A stretch of DNA of 64,000 nucleotides, taken from contig NC_012029.1 of assembly GCF_000022205.1 (NCBI RefSeq), positions 992,001 to 1,056,000 of the forward strand, in the 5' to 3' direction. The notes below the pieces were generated by a model. The model ran no database searches. It saw only the letters and a list, made by a program, of their open reading frames with translations, and was not told where the DNA came from. This document shows, piece after piece, positions 60,214 to 64,000 of the stretch (the stretch's first letter is position 1; each line of letters starts with the position of its first letter). Origin of the DNA: Halorubrum lacusprofundi ATCC 49239 (GTDB lineage Archaea > Halobacteriota > Halobacteria > Halobacteriales > Haloferacaceae). The translations under genes and the position numbers were made by a program.

Positions 60214-60601
60214 CAGGCACCCCCGCGACGGCGACGACTACTTGGCTCACCTTGCCTCCGTCGATCAAGTACCATGCCACTTGATGACATGGGCAGTGGA
60301 TCGAGAGTGTACACAATAAGTGTTTCTCAAGATACGAATCTCTATTCGAATTATGTAGGTTGTCTATCTGTTCAACATATCTGACCCATATCGCAGATCG
60401 GGCTATTCTAGTAGATATATCGCTGATATATTGAACAGTTAAAAATAAAGTTCCAATAGAAACCCAAACATCGACTCAAACCGAGCTAAACTCAAACGAT
60501 ATCGAATCGACGCCGGATCAGCACTACGACAACGAATCGATCGCCGGGCAGCGGTGCGTCATCGATATCCGTTATCGCAAAGAGACAGGCCGCCGCGCCG
60601 G
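60214..60601. other. AT-rich gap upstream of BCCT gene
   Basis: 388 bases with no gene. GTGTACAC and a weak TACAC-N5-GTGTT are at 60307-60324, 97 bases upstream of the BCCT start. A 13-bp inverted repeat (CTGTTCAACATAT at 60368-60380 and ATATATTGAACAG at 60426-60438, one mismatch) with TATATATC-type sequence lies in the middle. Local GC is far below the window average. Confidence 0.65.
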
Positions 60602-61249
60602 TCAGTTTGTTAGTTCTTCGAGCGTGCGCTCGTGAGAGGTGGCGCTTTCGGTCAACTTCTCGGCGAATTCGTCGACGCGGTCTTTGATCTCCTCGCCGGC
60701 GTCTTCCGGCGAGAACGACTCTGACATTGTCAGCAGGCGGACGAACGCACGAAGCTCCTCGTCGGTGAGCTCCGCGAATTCGCCGTTTTCGAGCTTTGCG
60801 ACCACCTCGTCGACGTCGATCTGGCCGACCGGCTCGACGTTGAACTCCACGTTGACCATGCGGTAGTTCGACCCGGCGAGCTGCTGTTCCGCCTTTCCGA
60901 CGCCCTCCGAAAGCATGTCCTTAAACGGGGTGTGGTATCCCATCGTGCCGAGGTGGAGAAACGCGAGCATGTCGGTGATTCCCTGCGTGTACGCCTCGCG
61001 GTCCTCGTCGTTCGGATCGAACACCGTTTTCCGGTCGCGTTCCTCTAGACACTCGAAAAGGATGCTGAAATCGAGGATCGCGTTCCTGACGCGCCGTCGG
61101 ATCCGGTTTCGCTTCTGTTTCCGCGAATGATCCGTGTAATCCGTCTTGCGCCCGAGCAGAAAGTCACGGTCGGAGGGCGTGAGGATCCCGCGAGGCCGGT
61201 CCGACTCGGCAGCCGCCTCCAGCGACTCCGGCACGTCGTTCTGGCTCAT
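60602..61249 (-). CDS. Conserved haloarchaeal protein of unknown function
   Basis: 215 residues from ATG 61249; the frame opens further upstream but this start follows haloarchaeal practice (SQNDVPESLEAAAESD). RGILTPSDRDFLLGRKTDYT then RKQKRNRIRRRVRNAILDFS and ILFECLEERDRKTVF match a group of haloarchaeal proteins I know only as uncharacterised. A coiled helical tail follows (LTDEELRAFVRLLTMSESFS). Soluble, acidic. It may be regulatory; unassigned. Confidence 0.72.
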   Translation of the reverse strand: MSQNDVPESLEAAAESDRPRGILTPSDRDFLLGRKTDYTDHSRKQKRNRIRRRVRNAILDFSILFECLEERDRKTVFDPNDEDREAYTQGITDMLAFLHLGTMGYHTPFKDMLSEGVGKAEQQLAGSNYRMVNVEFNVEPVGQIDVDEVVAKLENGEFAELTDEELRAFVRLLTMSESFSPEDAGEEIKDRVDEFAEKLTESATSHERTLEELTN

Positions 61250-61364
61250 GGCCGATATACCGGGTGCCACCGGATTAACAGTACTGATCCGGCGAACGGT
61301 CTCCGGCCGAGCCGTCCGAATCTCCCCGGGCTGCGGTCTGTTGCGGCCGTCGGGCTGCGTCCCA

Positions 61365-62645
61365 CTACGGTCGACGCCGCGAGAGTTCGACGAACGTTTC
61401 TGACAGAATATTGACACCGATCGCGAGACTCTCTTCATCGATGTCAAAGGTCGGGGTGTGGTGGCTCGTCGGATGGTCCGTCCCGACGAGGACGTACGAC
61501 GCGAGCCCGCCGGCGTCCTGTACCTGCTGCATCAGGTAGGTTCCGTCTTCGCTCACGCCGAACTCTTCGGACGGGATCACATGTTCGACGCCGTCGACGC
61601 CCCACGCCACGTTTCCGACGACCTCTTGAAGCGCCGGGTGGCTGTCGACACACGGCGATTCGCTGATCACGTGCGGCGTGACGTCACAGTCGTGGAGCTC
61701 GGCGGCGGCGTACAGTATCCGTTCGAGCTCGGTGCGTGCGTACGTCATCAGCGCGGTCGTCTCACCACGGACCTCGGCGTCGATCGTCACCTCCTCGGCG
61801 ATGACGTTGCTCGCGGAGCCGCCTTCGATCCGGCCGACGTTCACCCGTGTCGCTCCGTCGCGGTGGCGGGCTATTCCGTACGCGTTCTGGATCGCGACCG
61901 CGGCGGCCTGCATGGCGTTCGCCCCCTCGTTCGGCGCCTTTCCCGCGTGTGCGCTCGCGCCCTCGAACGTGGCCGTCAGGTGTGCCATCGCCAGCGGGCT
62001 CTCCACGCCGGCGACGATCTCACCTGTTGGGTGATCGAGGCCGACGTGGAGCGCAAACAGGTAATCGACGCCGTCGAGGTGGCCGCTCTCGGCCATCGCC
62101 TTGCCGCCCCCGGAAATCTCCTCTGCCGGCTGGAAGAGCACCTTGAGCGTTCCCTCGAACGCGCTCTGTTTGACCGCCTCTAGCGTCCCGAGTGCGATCG
62201 CGAGGTGCGCGTCGTGGCCGCAGGCGTGCATGTACCCGTCGTGTTCCGAGCGGAACCCCTCCGCCTCCGGCCGGTGGTCGCGTTCCTCCGATTCGTGAAT
62301 CGAGATCGCGTCGAGATCGACGCGCAGCCCGATACACGGCCCCTCGCCCTGTGAGAGCGTCGCGACGACGCCCGTGTGGCCACCCGCAGTGCGTTCGAGG
62401 AGGTCGTCGCTGACCCCGGCCCGACGAGCGCGGTCGAGCCACGGCTGGATCTCGTCGTCGTCGGGGACGGCCATCCGCGCATCGGTCGCGAGCGCCTCGC
62501 GACCGACGGCAATCTCGTCGACGCCGATTCGCTCCAGCTCCTCGACGACGCGGGCGGTCGTCTGAAACTCGCGCCACCCCGGCTCCGGGTGGCGGTGGAA
62601 CGTCCGCCGGAGGTCGCTCAGTCTGGCTCGCGCGTCGTGGGACAT
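61365..62645 (-). CDS. M20 family amidohydrolase (AbgA-like), copy 2
   Basis: 426 residues. It is closely similar to the protein at 55746-57068: RRTFHRHPEPGWREFQTTAR, YMHACGHDAHLAIAL, FQPAEEISGGGKAMAESG, ALHVGLDHPTGEIVAGVESP, EGASAHAGKAPNEGANAMQA and GTDHPTSHHTPTFDIDEESL. Metal ligands are all present. Duplication with divergence suggests two acyl substrates (for example the alpha- and gamma-acetyl isomers that EutD releases), but this is an inference. Confidence 0.88.
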   Translation of the reverse strand: MSHDARARLSDLRRTFHRHPEPGWREFQTTARVVEELERIGVDEIAVGREALATDARMAVPDDDEIQPWLDRARRAGVSDDLLERTAGGHTGVVATLSQGEGPCIGLRVDLDAISIHESEERDHRPEAEGFRSEHDGYMHACGHDAHLAIALGTLEAVKQSAFEGTLKVLFQPAEEISGGGKAMAESGHLDGVDYLFALHVGLDHPTGEIVAGVESPLAMAHLTATFEGASAHAGKAPNEGANAMQAAAVAIQNAYGIARHRDGATRVNVGRIEGGSASNVIAEEVTIDAEVRGETTALMTYARTELERILYAAAELHDCDVTPHVISESPCVDSHPALQEVVGNVAWGVDGVEHVIPSEEFGVSEDGTYLMQQVQDAGGLASYVLVGTDHPTSHHTPTFDIDEESLAIGVNILSETFVELSRRRP

Positions 62646-62787
62646 CTGTCAGAAGGGGAAGCAGTCAGGGCACTTAATCATGGTCGATGGCTCAACCGTC
62701 TGAGAGCTGACGGCCCAGTTCGTACCGTCGGGGAGCTCGAATACAGGCGACGTCGACGTGGTCGTCCGCCGATCGGATTGGGTCTCG

Positions 62788-63810
62788 CTACTCCTCGTCT
62801 GCGGCCGACACCTGCACCACCTGCTTGCCGATGTTGTCGCCGGAGAAGAGCCCGAGGAAGGCGTCGGGGGCGTTCTCCAACCCCTCCACGATCGTCTCGC
62901 GGTGTTCGAGTTCCCCGCTCGCGACCCAGCGCCCGAGTCGCTCGCTCGCCTCGCCGAACCGGGTCGCGAAGTCGCCGACGAGCAGCCCTTGCACCCGCGC
63001 TCGCACCGGGATCAGCGCCGGGAGCTTCCGCGGCCCGGTCGGGACCTCCTCGTCGTTGTAGTGGGCGATCTGCCCGCAGACCGCGACCCGCGCGTCGAGA
63101 TTCAGCTGCGTGAACACGGCGTCGGTGATCGGGCCGCCGACGTTGTCGAAGTACACGTCCACACCGTCGGGCGCGGCTTCATCGAGCGCGGCGCGGTAGT
63201 CGTCGGTCGTCTTGTAGTTGATCGCGGCGTCGAAGCCGAGATCGTCGGTGAGCCACGCCGTCTTCTCGTCGCTGCCGGCGAAGCCGACCACGCGACAGCC
63301 GTTGCGCTTGGCGATCTGGCCGACGACGGACCCGACCGCGCCCGCAGCGCCGGAGACGACGACCGTGTCGCCGGGCGTGGGCTCGCCGACTTCCAATAGC
63401 CCGAAGTACGCGGTCCGTCCGGGCATGCCGAGGACGCCGAGGTACGCCTCCGGGTCGGCGACCGTCGGATCGACCGGTGCGACCGCGTCGGCGTCGAGGG
63501 TCGAGTAATCGGCCCACCGCCCCTCGCCGGTCACGAGGTCGCCCGCGTCGTAGGCGTCGCTCTCGCTCTCGATCACTTTGCCGACGATCCCCCCTTTGAG
63601 CGCGTCGCCAACGTCCCACGGCTCGGCGTACGACTCGGCGTCGCGCATCCGACCGCGCATGTACGGGTCGACCGAGAGGAATCGGGTGCGAACGAGGAGT
63701 TCGCCGGGGGCAGGGGAGGGTACGTCCGTCTCGTGCAGTTCGAAGCAGTCCATGTCGGGCTCGCCTTCGGGTCGCTCGGCGAGAAGCCACTCGCGGTTGG
63801 TGTTCGTCAC
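62788..63810 (-). CDS. NADP-dependent oxidoreductase (MDR, zinc-independent)
   Basis: 340 residues. RFLSVDPYMRGRMRDAESYA, GMPGRTAYFGLLEVGEPTPG, DTVVVSGAAGAVGSVVGQIA and YFDNVGGPITDAVFTQLNLD are the medium-chain reductase pattern of CurA and leukotriene B4 dehydrogenase-like enal reductases, which lack zinc and reduce conjugated carbonyls with NADPH. Single gene, 142 bases upstream of M20 copy 2 stop side; it is likely not part of the island. Confidence 0.9.
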   Translation of the reverse strand: MTNTNREWLLAERPEGEPDMDCFELHETDVPSPAPGELLVRTRFLSVDPYMRGRMRDAESYAEPWDVGDALKGGIVGKVIESESDAYDAGDLVTGEGRWADYSTLDADAVAPVDPTVADPEAYLGVLGMPGRTAYFGLLEVGEPTPGDTVVVSGAAGAVGSVVGQIAKRNGCRVVGFAGSDEKTAWLTDDLGFDAAINYKTTDDYRAALDEAAPDGVDVYFDNVGGPITDAVFTQLNLDARVAVCGQIAHYNDEEVPTGPRKLPALIPVRARVQGLLVGDFATRFGEASERLGRWVASGELEHRETIVEGLENAPDAFLGLFSGDNIGKQVVQVSAADEE

Positions 63811-63889
63811 GGTTGATGTTGGGGCATGAGAGTCAATAGGGTTTGGACGCCAGCAGCCGTCGTGGGGTTCGGAAGCGGTCGCCGTCGGC

Positions 63890-64000
63890 TCAGTCCTCGC
63901 CCAGCGGGAACGCCAACCGGGCGTCCCTCCGCTCGACCTCGGTCCCGAACGCCTCAGACCGCTCTACGAGGGTGTCGCGCACCCACTCGGCGATATTGTC
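63890..64000 (-). CDS. C-terminal fragment of a protein, rest outside window
   Basis: The minus frame from the window edge gives DNIAEWVRDTLVERSEAFGT and EVERRDARLAFPLGED before TGA at 63890-63892. 36 residues, no family assigned. It is the end of a gene that starts beyond 64000. Confidence 0.55.
   Translation of the reverse strand, partial: DNIAEWVRDTLVERSEAFGTEVERRDARLAFPLGED

Noticed and set aside
60368-60438. Replication origin
   Set aside because: AT-rich with an inverted repeat, but no Orc1/Cdc6 gene or origin recognition box repeats are present.

Overview
The window is 64 kb of a haloarchaeal chromosome. The GC content is high, the proteins are acidic, and many genes start directly at an ATG or GTG about 25-30 nt after a TATA element (leaderless). 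It carries archaeal information-processing genes (nop10, aIF2-alpha, rps27e, rpl44e, nop5, fibrillarin), membrane LonB, HalOD1 and UPF0058 proteins, a Bat-type HTH regulator and tRNA genes of archaeal type. The TTTATAAG / CCAAAGCCCCAG intergenic repeats and overall style suggest Halorubrum or a close relative; this genus call is an inference.

Layout. 1-10 kb: truncated MATE transporter, EamA-type permease, two sensory histidine kinases, a UbiA-like enzyme, a tandem VOC protein, a flavin-binding PPOX-fold protein and a long structured intergenic repeat. 10-14 kb: thiolase plus DUF35 partner, then a ribosome/tRNA-modification operon (rpl44e-rps27e-eif2a-nop10-PAC2). 14-23 kb: methylmalonyl-CoA epimerase and mutase, an FNT channel and assorted enzymes. 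23-26.5 kb: a disturbed patch with an Lrp-type regulator broken by an amber codon, an insertion sequence, a HalOD1 gene carrying what looks like an IS200/IS605 end, and tRNA-Gly with 3'-end fragments beside it. 26.7-38.5 kb: DoxX pair, chemotaxis transducer, Trm9-like methyltransferase, a type IV pilus/secretion ATPase-membrane pair, a Bat-type regulator, a second intergenic repeat, SAM hydrolase and nadM. 38.6-45.5 kb: lonB, CBS-ParB-like protein, nop5-flpA, a TFB-like protein, nth and PAP2. 45.5-49 kb: tRNA-Leu with tail fragments, an SfnG-like flavin monooxygenase with its FMN reductase, and a class III transaminase. 49-63.8 kb: a catabolic island with multicopper oxidase, tungsten aldehyde oxidoreductase, DoeA-like ectoine hydrolase, D-2-hydroxyacid dehydrogenase, two paralogous M20 deacylases, a class III transaminase and a BCCT transporter.

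The most interesting unit is the island at 51.5-62.6 kb. Gene content fits import and breakdown of ectoine or a similar acylated diamino compound: BCCT uptake, ring opening by a metal-ligand-free M24 hydrolase, deacylation by M20 enzymes, transamination, and possibly aldehyde oxidation by the tungsten enzyme. Two of its promoters carry a perfect TACAC-N7-GTGTA palindrome and two others carry degenerate versions, which suggests a dedicated regulon. If correct, it is an archaeal ectoine-type pathway in which M20 and AOR enzymes replace the bacterial deacetylase and semialdehyde dehydrogenase. Substrate and regulator are unproven.
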